Origin: Aphrophora alni
Lineage: Eukaryota > Arthropoda > Insecta > Hemiptera > Aphrophoridae
Direction of reading: 5' to 3'
Length of the DNA: 64,000 nt
NCBI GenBank assembly: GCA_963513935.1
Contig: OY740774.1
Location: 82,112,890-82,176,889 of the forward strand
The translations under genes were made by a program, and so were the position numbers. The notes beneath the pieces were generated by a model that was given only the letters and a program-made list of their open reading frames with translations, was not told where the DNA came from and searched no databases. Below, piece after piece: positions 32,421 to 44,169 of the stretch; within the stretch, counting starts at the first letter, position 1, and each line of letters opens with the position of its first letter.

Positions 32421-35009
32421 GACAGGGGAATAAATAATTTAAAACATTTGTGCTGAAGTTTTATTTAAGGGATTATAAAGATTCTAAATAAAATCTTAAT
32501 AGAATGACAAAAGAGAGAATTCTAAGACAGAGATAGAAGCAAATCCTTAGGAGGAAATAAAGGACATTTGCGTACAATATGGATGGTAATGAATCTAATT
32601 AGGAAGAGGTAAAGAATATAAACTAAGTAAGGGGGATATATATAAACCAAAATATTTTTAGCTACATATATAAATCAAAAGGAAAACCATATCAGATAAA
32701 TCACCTTAGAAAAAGGTTTGTTTTCCAATAACAAAAACTGAATAGAAAATCAAATTACTGATAGTAAAGCTCATATTTTTTCAGTTAAAACATCAGTAAA
32801 CAAGGTACACTTTTGATAACAGGGACAAAAGGATTCTACGTAGATAAAACCGTTAGATAACTACCTCGTTGACACTGAACCCCTTTTCTCTTTAATTGTT
32901 CAGACCAGTGGCTCTTGGTTTTAAGGTTATTGTGTAGATCTGTTGATTTGTGGTTCCCAGATCACGTTTGTATATAATCTTGATATAACCTTAGGTTCCT
33001 TTCTAAGATTTATAATTTTAGTGTTCAACATAGTAGAGTTGGAGATAGACGAGTTGGCGGAGCGCTACTATACATTTCGGCCACCTACTGCGTACTATCC
33101 TGCGTAAAACATTATGTCTCAACCACTGTCTCTTTCTATATTCTCACAACTGTCTGAGAATGGTCGAATAAGGATCTAAGATTGACATTTATTAATGTGT
33201 AGTGTTTACTACTACAATCATGTTTACATCAACAACCAAATCATGTGTAGATTTGAATAATTATTTTGTGTTTAGTTTCATAATAAAATAAGTTAACATT
33301 AGACCTAAATATCCTTAACAAATAATAAAAATATATCGTAAATTATATAATCATAAAATGCTCATGTGAAAATTTATTTAGGAGATTTAAATAATTTTAG
33401 TCATAATAACATATAAACATCTGACATTTATAATGTAATATATAGAAACAATATGCTGATAGGGTATTTATATAGTAGATGGGCTATAAATAAGGTCACT
33501 GTTATGTCACTTTATTAGAACTCTCATTAAAACACCGCACTCATACATTATTTGTTTACGTGATATTATATATTAGAGATAGAAATATTGGATTTATTGA
33601 TTGGATAGCTAATGTTGTATAGAAACCATTTTTTTAATAAATTCGAAATTCCAAAGTAAAGAATTAATTTTTAGAAATGTTTTTAAAATACTGACAAACT
33701 ATGGGGCAATGTCCGCAGAAGGGTAGTTGTGAACTGCCTGCCGGGTCTTCCATCTTGGCTGCCTTTTACTCTATTGATCTACAACTTTAAAGTCCACTTG
33801 GTTTGTCTCTTGATAAAGTTTGTTCTTCATTATTATTGTCTTGTATTGATTTTTATATACAAAGATGATGGCAAATGTCCAAAATTACTACATCAAAAAC
33901 GTGTTATATTTAGGTGTAATTCACATCTGAAGCGGATCAATTTGGCGCTGTTTAGAGTTTTATCAACAACGGTCGTCTTATTCATCTTTTATTATATTTG
34001 AACTCACCTCGAACACTCGAACACAGTTTTTAAGAAGTCAACGTACATTATGTCTCAGGGTACTAATCACGTGCCTATATTATAGGCATATCAAACAACA
34101 GTCTGTAAATATAAAGTCCATATGTTGTGAATTTCATATCTCAGTCATAATGCAAAATCTACCACATGTCTTCTCAGAGTGTAATTAATCTTTACTTCCT
34201 ACAAATTACCTATTTATCAAAACCAAACGCATGTTTACCAAGATAGGAAATAGAAGCACCCAAATTCGATATTAACAGTCAAACAAAAGTATTTTCTAAA
34301 TTGAACTCCCTGTGCTTTTATTCTCAATTCAAATTTTGTATTTTAAACTAATGATTTTTCATGATAGAAAATGCTGGTATCCTTTTCCTCTTCCACTATC
34401 TTCCTCTTTGAGATTGTGAATTCAAATTCAAACGAATATAAATAAATTAAAACGTTCTAACACGCAGCAGATGACAGCTGTTTAGCGATTAACAAACAAT
34501 CAGCTGTAGTGAGTGATTACTGAACTCGCGTTGATTCTTATTGATGAAGTAGTTTCTTAAATCGTTATTTTATTTAGGATAACTTAGTAAAGGAAAGAAA
34601 ATAGAAAGTATTTAAAATGGGATGTCGGTCAAGGGTTTTCTTAATGTAAGGTAACAGTTAACTATTCCTTAATTAAGTGTTTCCTTAGAGTGTCCAAAGG
34701 AACGTTCATAAATAAGGGCCTTAAACTTTTCAACAAACACTTGTTTTCAGAATCATATTGTTATTGGATAATGAACTATTGTTCATTTTATTTAAAGAGT
34801 TTATTCGAACATTTTACGATATTTATGTATATGTTACCGGTAATGTGTTAAATCAGGCATTGTATAAATTTCCTAAAGTTACCAGGGAAAGTATGAAATC
34901 AGACATATAATGAAAAGAAGGGTTATTGGAACTTTGGCTCTAAAAGACATCATTTTTTATTTATTGCAATTTAAAATATTTGCATAAATAGAGTAACAAG
35001 TATCACAGT
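32421..35009. other. Unannotated sequence with minor features
   Basis: About 2.6 kb without a recognised gene. A GC-richer patch at 33040-33175 has no identifiable frame. A short perfect palindrome (TGCCTATATTATAGGCA) lies at about 34073-34089. The 90-codon ORF at 33729-34001 is hydrophobic because of T-richness and lacks any motif. Confidence 0.4.
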
Positions 35010-36600
35010 TTTCTTAATTATATTTGAATACACCTAAACTACATTAAATTGGAACGAAACACAGTTATTAAGCAGACAACTTAACCTATACCCTAGGTTT
35101 GAAACTCCCATCCCTTGCTTTACACAGCCAATTAATCACCCAAGCAACTTAATTGACTCAGAAACACAGGCTAAGGTAATTTAAGGCCATTTAAAAATAG
35201 TCTTCTTGTATTAAATTTCTCAAGTCTACATTTTGTGATCTAATTAAAAAGACAATGTTCCGGGAGGTTCATTTCTCAATGCTCTGTTATGTAATTAAAT
35301 TAATTATGATTTAAATTGTCTGGAGACATTAAATTTTAATTAAGTTTGCTTGTGAAGTGTGGTATAATCTATTGTAAAGATAAATTCAAAGGGCTCTTCT
35401 AAACTAATTTTACTTACAAAGTAGGTGTAAAATGAACTACGGTAAGATTTGGATTAACAGTTATTTCCTTATTTTTTTTGTTGAAACATTGAGTATTTTT
35501 CTATTTTAAAAATGATTCACCACAATTATTCTCAACATAATTTTTTAACAAATACATGATCGACATATCGAATCAAATTAATTAGTGATTGGTCATTGTC
35601 TGATTCAGATCTCACTATTGTTAAATATTAATGTCATGATTGTGGATGTGGTTATACTTAACAAATACTTCCATCCAATAAATAAATTATTTCCCAGTTG
35701 TAGTATCTCTATTGTCACCCAACCTAACTCGTTTCCTCTGCCCCATTAACTTTATTAAATCCTCAACCCCAACATATGACTATTGTCTTTGTTTATTAAT
35801 GGGAGGTCAAATAGAGTCTATGTTAACCAGACGTGTACAAAACTGAACATCCAATGATCGTCAATGTGTCGTGGTGACTTTATATTTGAAACGCGTTTGA
35901 TTAAATAAACGTAACTTTTGTGAGATCTTGTGTTCTAGTATTTTTTAAAATCAGACATGTACAAAATTGAACTATAATTTTCCGAAATAAAACATATGTA
36001 TTTTGAAAAATTATACAACGTATAAAGGTTCTACATACAACATAAATTTAAAATGTAATCATCATAGGGCTTTGTATAATTTCAGACGTAAAATGACAGA
36101 CGATTGAAGTGAAAACGGAAGGGTTTCGTAAAACTTGTAAAAATAGATGACATGTAATAAAATCTGCTCGGAAAACAAATGATTTTGGTCTAGAATTCCT
36201 TCATCCATTTCTTAGTTAATAATTCTACATACAGAAGAAAACACAAGAATATATTTGTTTTGTTGATTTTCTGTTAAATTAAATAATATTAGAAGGAAGA
36301 AGAAAATTTTAATGAGAACAATTGTATATCTTCCTTTTCAACTTCACAACAATTATGTTGTTTTATTGATGTATCAAAATACAAGAAGGATAACAGATTT
36401 GAATTAGGGTTTGATAGTATTTTAATCCTCTAAATTACGTAGAATACAATTTATTTATAAGTATTTCAAATTCACAAAATCATCATCATCTATTTTCCAT
36501 GCATTTGGTCATGTGTCACGTTACTGTAAATTTTATTAGTTTGAATTTTGTCTATTAGTTTACATTAGGAGGCAAATTTTCTTTAAAAGTAACAGACATT
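35010..36600 (+). repeat. Composite repeat M, most complete copy
   Basis: M1 (35010-35350) leads through AAGTAGGTGTAAAATGAACTACGGTAAGATTTGG to M2 (about 35620-35865), M3 (about 36050-36490) and the start of M4 (CATCATCATCTATTTTCCATGCATTTGGTCATGTGTCACG, about 36481-36525). The order matches 30420-31900. This copy could serve as the reference for building a family consensus. It encodes nothing recognisable. Confidence 0.8.
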
Positions 36601-37499
36601 GGAATAACTTACAAAATACAAAACGAATCGTTAAATGGTTAACGAAAATTGGACAAACTTAAGAAATACTAAAAACTAGACTGTATTTCTATGTTTTTTA
36701 TTATTCCTTACTTATTGTAATATATTTGTTTTATAAACCAAGTGCATAAAATACGAAAATGGACGAACGACTAAATGTGACAATATCAGTTAACTAAATG
36801 TTCTTAGATCGGAAAAGTCTATCTATATCAGGTGGAGACGGATTGATCAGAAGTATCTTATCTGTAAATTTTATTTGTATATTATTAATACTTCCATATT
36901 TTTCAGTTTAAGATACATGCATAAATATAATTCGACGAACGCAAGTCACAGATGTGTTTTTTTTATCATAGATTCAGTGGCGATTACTAGATCTCTAAAT
37001 GCGTAGTATGTTTCTACTGTCGAAAGAAAACTAACAAGCATGACGAAAATGCTTTAACAATTAACAGTATATACATCTAAATAATAAAATTGAATGATGA
37101 CTTTATAATGACACTACTTTATAATGACTTCACAATATAATGATATCTCTTTATAATGACAAATGTTGCAATGGAAATTAACTATTAAACAAATACTCTT
37201 AAAAGACACGATAATGTTTTGCTGAAGTATCAAAATAACGAACTAATATCAACTCCAATTGCGCTTGTCATTCTATACTGTACTGAAGATTGATTCTATA
37301 ATGGAAAACCATATCTGTAATGTATGCTTTAGCAATTTTACAATCAATAGTTAGTTATATGCCGTAGAAATTAAGTATTGACACTTTTCGATGTCCTACT
37401 AACTGCTTCTTAATTTAATGTTTACAAAAATATATAATATATCCTTTGTTATTTTTTTAAACTGGATTTATTAAATTCTAGGATGATTACCCATTTAAT
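36601..37499. other. Unannotated AT-rich sequence
   Basis: A small cluster of TTTATAATGACA-like repeats occurs at about 37098-37165 (three to four copies). Nothing else was recognised. Confidence 0.5.
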
Positions 37500-37600
37500 A
37501 GAATGATTCTATTTTTGATGTTTGTAATACATCTAAAATACACTAAACTGGATTCAAACATTGCTATTTAGCAATCAACTTAATCTGCTTAATATGTAAT
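37500..37600 (+). repeat. Composite repeat M, M1 fragment
   Basis: TAATACATCTAAAATACACTAAACTGGATTCAAACA...AGCAATCAACTTAATCTG resembles the first 100 bp of M1 (TGAATACACCTAAATTACATTAAAT...GTCAACTTAACC). Confidence 0.5.
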
Positions 37601-38289
37601 TAATGCATAGCGTTTCGTAAATAAATCGGAAATTGACGAACATATTTAGTCCAAAAATCATAAATTAATTGCGAAGAGTTAATATGAATATTAATTAAAA
37701 GATAATAAAATGAAACATAATGGAAGCTACGTATATTATTAACTAATGGAAAAAAATATATAACTGTTGAAGCTTACATTAATATAACTGAATAAAAATT
37801 GAAAAAAAAAATCCGTTTCTGTAAGTAATTTTTCAAAATTATCCTGTGAATTCACCGCAAGGGGTAAAGTCTTGAAATAGGGAACAAAAGAAATTTCACT
37901 GGAAAAAAACCGGTAACTAATATTACTTCTTGGCACTGAACACCTTTCTTTGACTATTTCATGTGATTTTTTAATCTTGTTTATATAATTTTAGTTTTAT
38001 AAACTCAGGGATTTCAACTCCCACAATTCTTTCATACATTTGCAGTTTTACTTTTATTTTCCAAGAGAGTCTTGGATTATTTTGACCCTTTCATCTGTGC
38101 CGTGTTCGAAGTTTGTTACATGAAAACAAAAATTTGATGTATAATCTAAGTCGTTGAACAATTTCATATACACAAATAATGGAAAATGGTCGAATAAACT
38201 ATATCCAAAATTGTTATATTAAGGTTGAACAAAACAGGTTAGTTTTATGCAATTTAGAATATATGAATATAGTTTTTTAACTGATAGGA
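37601..38289. other. Unannotated AT-rich sequence
   Basis: No recognised feature. The minus-strand ORF at 37739-37936 shows no motif. Confidence 0.5.
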
Positions 38290-38610
38290 ACGAGTGTTAT
38301 ATTTTAATAAACATAAAATCATAAAATTCCATAAAACAGTTATTAATCAGTCAGCACGTTCTATACTACAGAGTTTCATCCCCCATCCATTGCTTTACAC
38401 AACCCAAGTAACTTAATCAACTCAGATACACCAGCTAAAGTAATTAAGGCAATTTAAAATTACTCTCAAGTCTACGTTTTGAGATTATTAAAAAGACAAT
38501 GTTCGGGAGGTGCATTTCTCATCCTATGTTTTATAATTTATTTTTATTATTATTTAAATTATCTGGAGACGTTTAATTTTAATTGTTTTTCTTTGAAATG
38601 TTTTAATTTT
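38290..38610 (+). repeat. Composite repeat M, M1 module
   Basis: Follows the M1 order: AGTTATTAATCAGTCAGCAC, CATCCCCCATCCATTGCTTTACACAACCCAAGTAACTTAATCAACTCAGATACACCAGCTAAAGTAATTAAGGCAATTTAAAA, CAATGTTCGGGAGGTGCATTTCTCATCC and ATCTGGAGACGTTTAATTTTAATTG. It lies directly upstream of the plus-strand LINE relic. Confidence 0.75.
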
Positions 38611-38789
38611 TTGAAAAACGTAAATGCAAAAAAGGCGCTATGACAATGCTTGAGTTAGGAATTAGGTATAAAATAGTGTTTCAAGTTTTTGTTTGGAAAA
38701 TCATATACTTGTAATATGGTCAATATTGGAGAAAAACTACGAGTTTTATGCGTTTTAATGAGAAATGTATTTATGGAGTATAGAACAAA

Positions 38790-39790
38790 CGTATAAATAA
38801 GGTAAACAGAGAGGAGGTTCGGTAGGTACTGTAAGACTGAGGATTTAGTGAAAAGGTGACTTGATTACAATGATATAAATGTAATAGGTAAGTTAAGATC
38901 CAAGATTGTCTATTTGGAGCTTTTCATTATTGTAAGTGGCTAAAGATAGGGGAATTCAATAGTGTTTAATGATGCATTGGAAGTGTTAATGAGATATTTA
39001 GTTGTAGAAAAAATATATATATACAAATATGGTTTAACGACTGGCCTTTGCAGATGATGTAGGGTTTATAGGAGGTACTGAAAGTGAATTGCTCGAAAAA
39101 TTTAGAAAATTAGATGGGGAAGCTAGAAGATTGGTTTTGAAAATAAAGGAAGAAAAGTCCAAGTTCATAGTGACCGAAAGAGATAAAATAAGAGTGAGTG
39201 ATTTACATTGGAAGAAGTAATAGAATTTAAATAACTGATATCAATATTAACATTTAAGAATCACCTAAGACCCAAAAAAAAACTGAGAATTAAGTAGATG
39301 TTATTTAGCACTAAAACCAATTTTGAAATTAAATACATTGAAAGAGAACAAAGTTGATAATTTACAAAACCATTTAAAACCAAGTGTGATATGTGGAAGT
39401 GATATATCATTTCTAAGGATAGGAAATGAGAAATTGTTGAGAATTAGGGAGAGAAAGATGTTCAGAAAAATATTTGGGCTGTTGAAGCAGGGTGATATAA
39501 AGAGGTCACGGCAAAACAAGGAAATTTAATAAACTGAACTTGGTTTCCCGAATAGAAATGGAAAGGCTTGAGATGAATTGACAAGTACTACAGGTGGAAA
39601 CGAAACGGGAAGAGGACCTAGAAAGCCTCTAGATAGAAAACAGGGCGAGGAAAAATTAAGGGATGAAAGGGGTTGACGACCTGAAGAATGACCTGTAGGA
39701 AATAGGTGTCCTAAAATGGAGAAGAAAGTAGAGTACTATGGTAAATGTCCTGGAAGGGATGTATGCCAAGGTTGTTTGTGTTGTTGGGTT
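38790..39790 (+). pseudogene. LINE reverse-transcriptase pseudogene, palm to C-terminus
   Basis: One frame around 38962-39010 gives VFNDALEVLMRYLVVEK, the usual 'LFN-ALE-IR' helix upstream of the RT active site. A frameshift then leads to RLAFADDVGFIGGTESELL at about 39038-39095, holding the FADD catalytic motif, and on to a KFIVTE segment. Further on, the 39323-39529 frame includes PSVICGSD, the counterpart of the family's 'LYGSE' block, and RERKMFRKIFG, typical of the C-terminal region of insect RTE/I-like LINEs; a GR-rich and a WRRK-VE segment end near 39770. Frameshifts and stops make it non-functional. A probable relative lies inverted next to it. Confidence 0.75.
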
Positions 39791-39794
39791 TCTC

Positions 39795-40640
39795 ATTACT
39801 ATGATTTAACATCAACTCCAAGTATTTAATTTCTCTCATTCATTCAAACTTGTATCTTCCTATTTGTAAATCATTCACACCTACCTCCTCACCACAACCA
39901 GTCACCATGTATTTGATTTTTCTTCGTTTATTTCCAAGCCCAGTTTTCTAACATCCCCTTCTTATTTATTAAATTGATTCAGCAATTCTCTTTTCGTTTT
40001 GTTCTCAACATTACATCTTCTGCATAGTTCAAAAATTTAAGTTGTTTTTAACAACATGACAGAAGTAGAAAACCAGGATTAAATTTAAAATGATATGTAT
40101 TATCTATTCTTACCTTTTAGATCTGTCTACAATCTTATTATCAGCTGAAAATTACCGATTTGTAGTGCACTACAGACTTTCATCGTAATACCACGCATAT
40201 TGGATATAAACAGAACTTTTGTTTGTTTTAACATGTGTCGTGTTTTGTATTAAGTTGTGTTTTATACAAAGTAACGAAGCTGATGGAAGAAATATGATTT
40301 GACAATTTGACTGTCAAAATCGGCAATTTTAAGTTGTAAATAGGATTGTAGCTGTCTAAGGTAATACATATCATTACCTCCCAAATTTAAAGAAAAACCT
40401 TACCATTTTTTCTATCGCAACTTTAAATACTATTGGGTTTCCCTGCCCGATGCCCCCACACAAAAACACTTCCAAATACACAATTTTACCCATTACTATT
40501 TGTCACTGTCATTCTAGTAAACCTTGTCATCTTTTCACGAAATCCAAAGTATTTCATTGCCTTCCAAAACATATTCTGTGTACCATATTCAGGTTTTCAA
40601 ACACGTTTAATTGAAATATTACACTCATAGTTTTTTTTCT
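39795..40640 (-). pseudogene. LINE reverse-transcriptase pseudogene, split by a MITE
   Basis: Minus-strand translation gives MFWKAMKYFGFREKMTR (about 40580-40530) and then GIGQGNPIVFKVAIEKMV (about 40450-40395), where the RT family has 'GVRQGDPLSP-LFN-ALE'. After an interruption it gives NYAEDVMLRTK (about 40043-40010), in which the second catalytic aspartate position reads glutamate, and a GLEINEEKS segment. The region missing in the middle is occupied by a palindromic insert (40090-40374). Multiple stops show it is dead. It converges tail to tail with the plus-strand LINE relic at 38790-39790. Confidence 0.75.
40090..40374. mobile_element. 285-bp MITE inserted in the LINE relic
   Basis: ATGATATGTATTA...TTTTAGATCTGTCTACAATCTTATT...GAAAATTACCGATTT (left) and AAATCGGCAATTTTAAGTTGTAAATAGGATTGTAGCTGTCTAAGGTAATACATATCAT (right) are diverged inverse copies about 60-75 bp long. 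The element falls exactly between two parts of the minus-strand RT reading frame, so it inserted after the LINE. It has no coding capacity and its superfamily is undetermined. Confidence 0.7.
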
Positions 40641-41084
40641 AATATTTTCCACAGCAATATTGTTTAAAACAGAAATATGTAATAACTGATTCATAATCTC
40701 ATTGTCTTAATAAAGTTGAACGACTACTTTCAAAACGCCCATGTATTTAAGTTTTACAATAAATATTAAACAGTATTCTTAAACAAAATAAATTAAAATT
40801 TTTCGTGTCCCAATACTTACTATTTTTCACTTAATGTTTGTCAAAATAATTAGAACTTTACTAAATACAAAATATCTCATTAGCTGCCTCTATGTGTACA
40901 ATATCTATCGCTTCTTTACAGTTCACTAATATATTGTAATCCAAAACTATACACAAAGATTTCTCAAATACTGTCAGCAGTAAAAATATATCGTTTGAAA
41001 GAAATTTCACTGTCATCACCTTTACATCTTTTCAAAAGTATTCTTGAACTTGAAATGAAAACAAAAACTTATAAGGGAATATTA
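40641..41084. other. Unannotated AT-rich sequence
   Basis: May hold the more upstream, fully decayed part of the minus-strand LINE. No motif is readable. Confidence 0.45.
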
Positions 41085-41345
41085 AATTTATCTGGACATT
41101 TTAAATCATAATTAATTCAATTATAAAACAAAAGATTGAGAAATAAACATCCCGCAACATTGTCATTTAATTCGATCACAAAATGTAGACTTGAGAAATT
41201 GCCTTAATTACCATAGCCGGTGTCTCTGAATCAATTAAGTTGCTTGGATGATTAAGAGGTTCTACAAAGCATGGAATGGGGGTCTTATGAATAGGTTATG
41301 TTTATTGCTTAGTGTTTCGACATAGTTTGTATTTTCGATAAAATC
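41085..41345 (-). repeat. Composite repeat M, inverted M1 module
   Basis: The reverse complement contains TAATTAAGGCAATTTCTCAAGTCTACATTTTGTGATCGAATTAAATGACAATGTTGCGGGATG and the ACACCGGCTATGG and CAAGCAACTTAATTGA blocks of M1. Confidence 0.75.
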
Positions 41346-42519
41346 AAATCTAATAAAAGAATAATGTCATTCATTTCTGGTCTTTATATGTATAAATAAT
41401 TAAATCTGTAAATAGTTTTATATTTTAGAATTATTTTAAACTTAAATATAACAAGTAGTTTATATATATCAAAAGTATTGAACTATTCAAGTGACAAACC
41501 TAAACCATGACAAGGGCCATAGTAGCCTGTAGTCTATTTAAATTATTTTATATAAATTTTGTTTATTTATTTCTTACCAATTATGGTGTTTATCTCGTAA
41601 TTCACATTTTTGGTTTCTCACCTGGAAGTATAGTTGAAGATTTAGTCCTTATACTAAATCTTATACTTCAGTAGTAGTCTGAAAATGATTCCCAGATAAT
41701 TACTCTGACATACTTTAGCTTTGGCCTCTTATGGTATACCTCTTAAAAAAATTATCTTTTCTTACGTACTTATTTAAAAAAATTTTATTCATGTTCAAAA
41801 TTACTCTTCCATATTTAAAAAACATATTTTTAACTATTTTCTTGAATTTATATTCAGTATCCCTCACAAACACTATATTATAAGCATTTGTTAGTACCTA
41901 ATTAGTTTAAAATTCTAATAACTTACTATTAAAAATTAATTATTAACTAGATAATTGATATTAATAGCTACGTCTATTATTATGACTGAAATACTTTTAC
42001 ATAATTTGGACCCAAGGGTAATTACTATTTCAACAGCGTTCAGAGAATCTAAAATCCTTTTTTCTCGTTTTACATTTTCATACATTATTGAAGCACATAA
42101 TTGAGAGGAATCTGATACATAAATCTGATCTGATCTGATCGTAGAAAAAATTCATTTTATTTTTTAATAGAAAATTACCAAACAATTACGTCCAAAATTT
42201 AATTAAGACATAGACGAGACCAATTTTGAGGCAAAATAATTAGTTTGTATTTTCATTTTTGCATAAGATATTCCAAATTTTTACGTTTTCTGTAAACCGT
42301 CCTTTTTCAACAAAAAGTTTCGACTGAAATTGTACAAAATCATAGTTTATAAAATCTTTCAATTTATCATCCACGTTAAAATTTATACCGCACCCAGCAA
42401 AGCATATTAAGTTTTACATAATATTTAAAATATTTTGCAAAGTACAATCGCTTCTTTTTAACCGCAACATGTAATTTGGTTGAAAATCGTTTGGATTAAG
42501 ACGAAGTTTCGTTACATCT
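41346..42519. other. Unannotated AT-rich sequence
   Basis: About 1.2 kb without a recognised feature apart from a GATCT microrepeat near 42122-42140. Confidence 0.45.
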
Positions 42520-42620
42520 GCTAGTGATAAGTAAATAAGACATTGACATGTTGAGGTTATGAGGTTAATAAAGTCAATGGGGCAGAGAAAACTACTGTTG
42601 GAGCCGATGGGGAGGGAGGC
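42520..42620 (-). repeat. Composite repeat M, inverted M2 fragment
   Basis: The reverse complement has AGTAGTTTTCTCTGCCCCATTGACTTTATTAACCTCATAACCTCAACATGTCAATGTCTTATTTACTTAT. Together with the inverted M1 at 43010-43325 it keeps the M1-then-M2 order on the minus strand. Confidence 0.75.
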
Positions 42621-43009
42621 ATCACATCAGGGAGGAAATATATTAGCGTGCTGAAAGTGTTTATTAAACATTGCTAAAACAAAACTGATTGTATTTATAA
42701 TTTAAAATTCCGTTTTGTATGAGATTTGAAATCATGGAAGAAAAAATGATCCAATTAATGGTTAGTTCGTTTTTTACAATATGGCGATTATTTATCTATT
42801 AAAAAATAATTCTGAGAAGAAATTGACTGCTTTAATTTTTAAGAAATATAAATATACAATGTTTAAAACAAAAATATTGAAAAAGACAAAATCTCATTGT
42901 CGTCAAGTGTTCCTAACTCAACCAACGACTTCTCTAAAAGCAGCCATGCCATGTACGTTTATAAATAAATAATAAAACAATATTTTATGAGCAAAATTAA
43001 TTAAAATTA
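42621..43009. other. Unannotated AT-rich sequence
   Basis: Lies between inverted M1 and M2 and probably belongs to the same repeat copy. The short ORF at 42781-42972 has no motif. Confidence 0.4.
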
Positions 43010-43325
43010 AATGTCTCCAGACAATTAAAATCATAATTAATTCAATTATAAAACAGAGGATGAGAAATCCACCTCCCGGAACATTGTTTTTTTTAATTAG
43101 ATCACAAACGTAGACAGGTGAAATTTAATACAGGAAGAGTAAATTCCCTTAATTACCTTAACCGGTGTCTTTGAGTCAATTAAGTTGGTTGGATGATTAA
43201 GGGGTTGTGTAAATCAAGGTATGTGTGTTTGAACCCGGAGCTTTGTGTTAAGTTGACTATTTAATAACTATGTTTGGATCTTATTTAATGTATTTTAAGT
43301 GCATTCAAATTTAGGTGTCCATTGA
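43010..43325 (-). repeat. Composite repeat M, inverted M1 module
   Basis: The reverse complement gives the M1 order: TGAATGCACTTAAAATACATTAAAT, GTCAACTTAAC, CCAACCAACTTAATTGACTCAAAGACACCGGTTAAGGTAATTAAGG and AATGTTCCGGGAGGTGGATTTCTCATCC. Confidence 0.8.
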
Positions 43326-43540
43326 CAATTAAAAAAAAAACTTATAGCACTCTTACAACGAAAATAGTATTATTGAGATTTTATTTATGTTATGTAAACA
43401 TTACATTGAAAAGGTGTGAAACATTTCTTCAAGATATAAAATTATGTTTATATTTAATTTAAATAATGTTATAAATATAAATTGGTGCAAGAATCTTAGC
43501 TATTTTCTGTTTGAAGTTATTTTTTAATGATGGAAGTTCA

Positions 43541-43711
43541 ATTTTATTACTATACATTTTTCGGACATTTGCCATCATTTGTGTGTTAAAAATCAAAACA
43601 CGACGTTTCGGGAATTGATTACGGGAATTGATTCTTATTCCCGAAACGTCGTGTTTTGATTTTTAACACACAAATGATGGCAACTGTCCGAAAAATGTAT
43701 AATAATAAAAT
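43541..43711. repeat. Near-perfect hairpin, 75-bp arms
   Basis: 43541-43615 is the reverse complement of 43637-43711 with two mismatches and a 21-bp spacer. The arms contain CCGAAACGTCGTGTTTTGATTTTTAACACACAAATGATGGC. The spacer repeats part of the arm tip (GGGAATTGATT). It resembles the 9.3-kb hairpin in style but shares no extended sequence with it. It is a small foldback MITE or a hairpin RNA candidate. Confidence 0.9.
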
Positions 43712-44169
43712 CTTAGCTAAACTGAATTAGTTTAGAAATTTGTTGCAATATATGTTCGTACAAATTTAGTTTTAAAGAATGTAAATTATTTGTTTTTAAA
43801 ATATTGTTTTGAGCTTTATACCCAGACATTTGTAGTTATGAAAAAAAAAACGATAGAAACAAACTGCGGAAAAGCCAAAATATTCTTAAGTACTAAATTT
43901 GATAAAAGCCATTTATCATAGACTACCGACACATACACTATCCAAAATCCCTTTTTTTGTCTCTACTTAATATGTGTTGTCAATTTTGATTGATATTTAT
44001 TGACTTAGTGTTAAGATATACAATTAACTTTTAGCATTTAAGAAATAATTAGTCATCATATATTGAAACAATCTAAACCATTTATGGGACAACGTCTTTT
44101 TGATGCTTTTAATTCTCAACAGAATTGTTAATTATTGATTCGTTCTAACAAGTTTGTCATGTCTATGTT
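43712..44169. other. Unannotated AT-rich sequence
   Basis: No recognised feature. Confidence 0.5.

Noticed and set aside
33729..34001. 90-codon ORF as a membrane protein gene
   Set aside because: Hydrophobicity comes from T-rich codons. There is no motif, splice context or composition shift.
37098..37165. CRISPR-like short repeats
   Set aside because: Only three to four imperfect TTTATAATGACA copies with irregular spacing, in eukaryotic DNA; a simple repeat.
39301..39529. Two opposite-strand 70-codon ORFs as separate genes
   Set aside because: The plus-strand frame is part of the LINE relic and the minus-strand frame is its shadow.
38790..40045. Twin-priming 5' inversion of a single LINE insertion
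   Set aside because: The two RT segments each start in sense order and converge at their tails, whereas twin priming inverts the 5' part relative to the 3' part ahead of it. Two fragments or a later inversion fit better.
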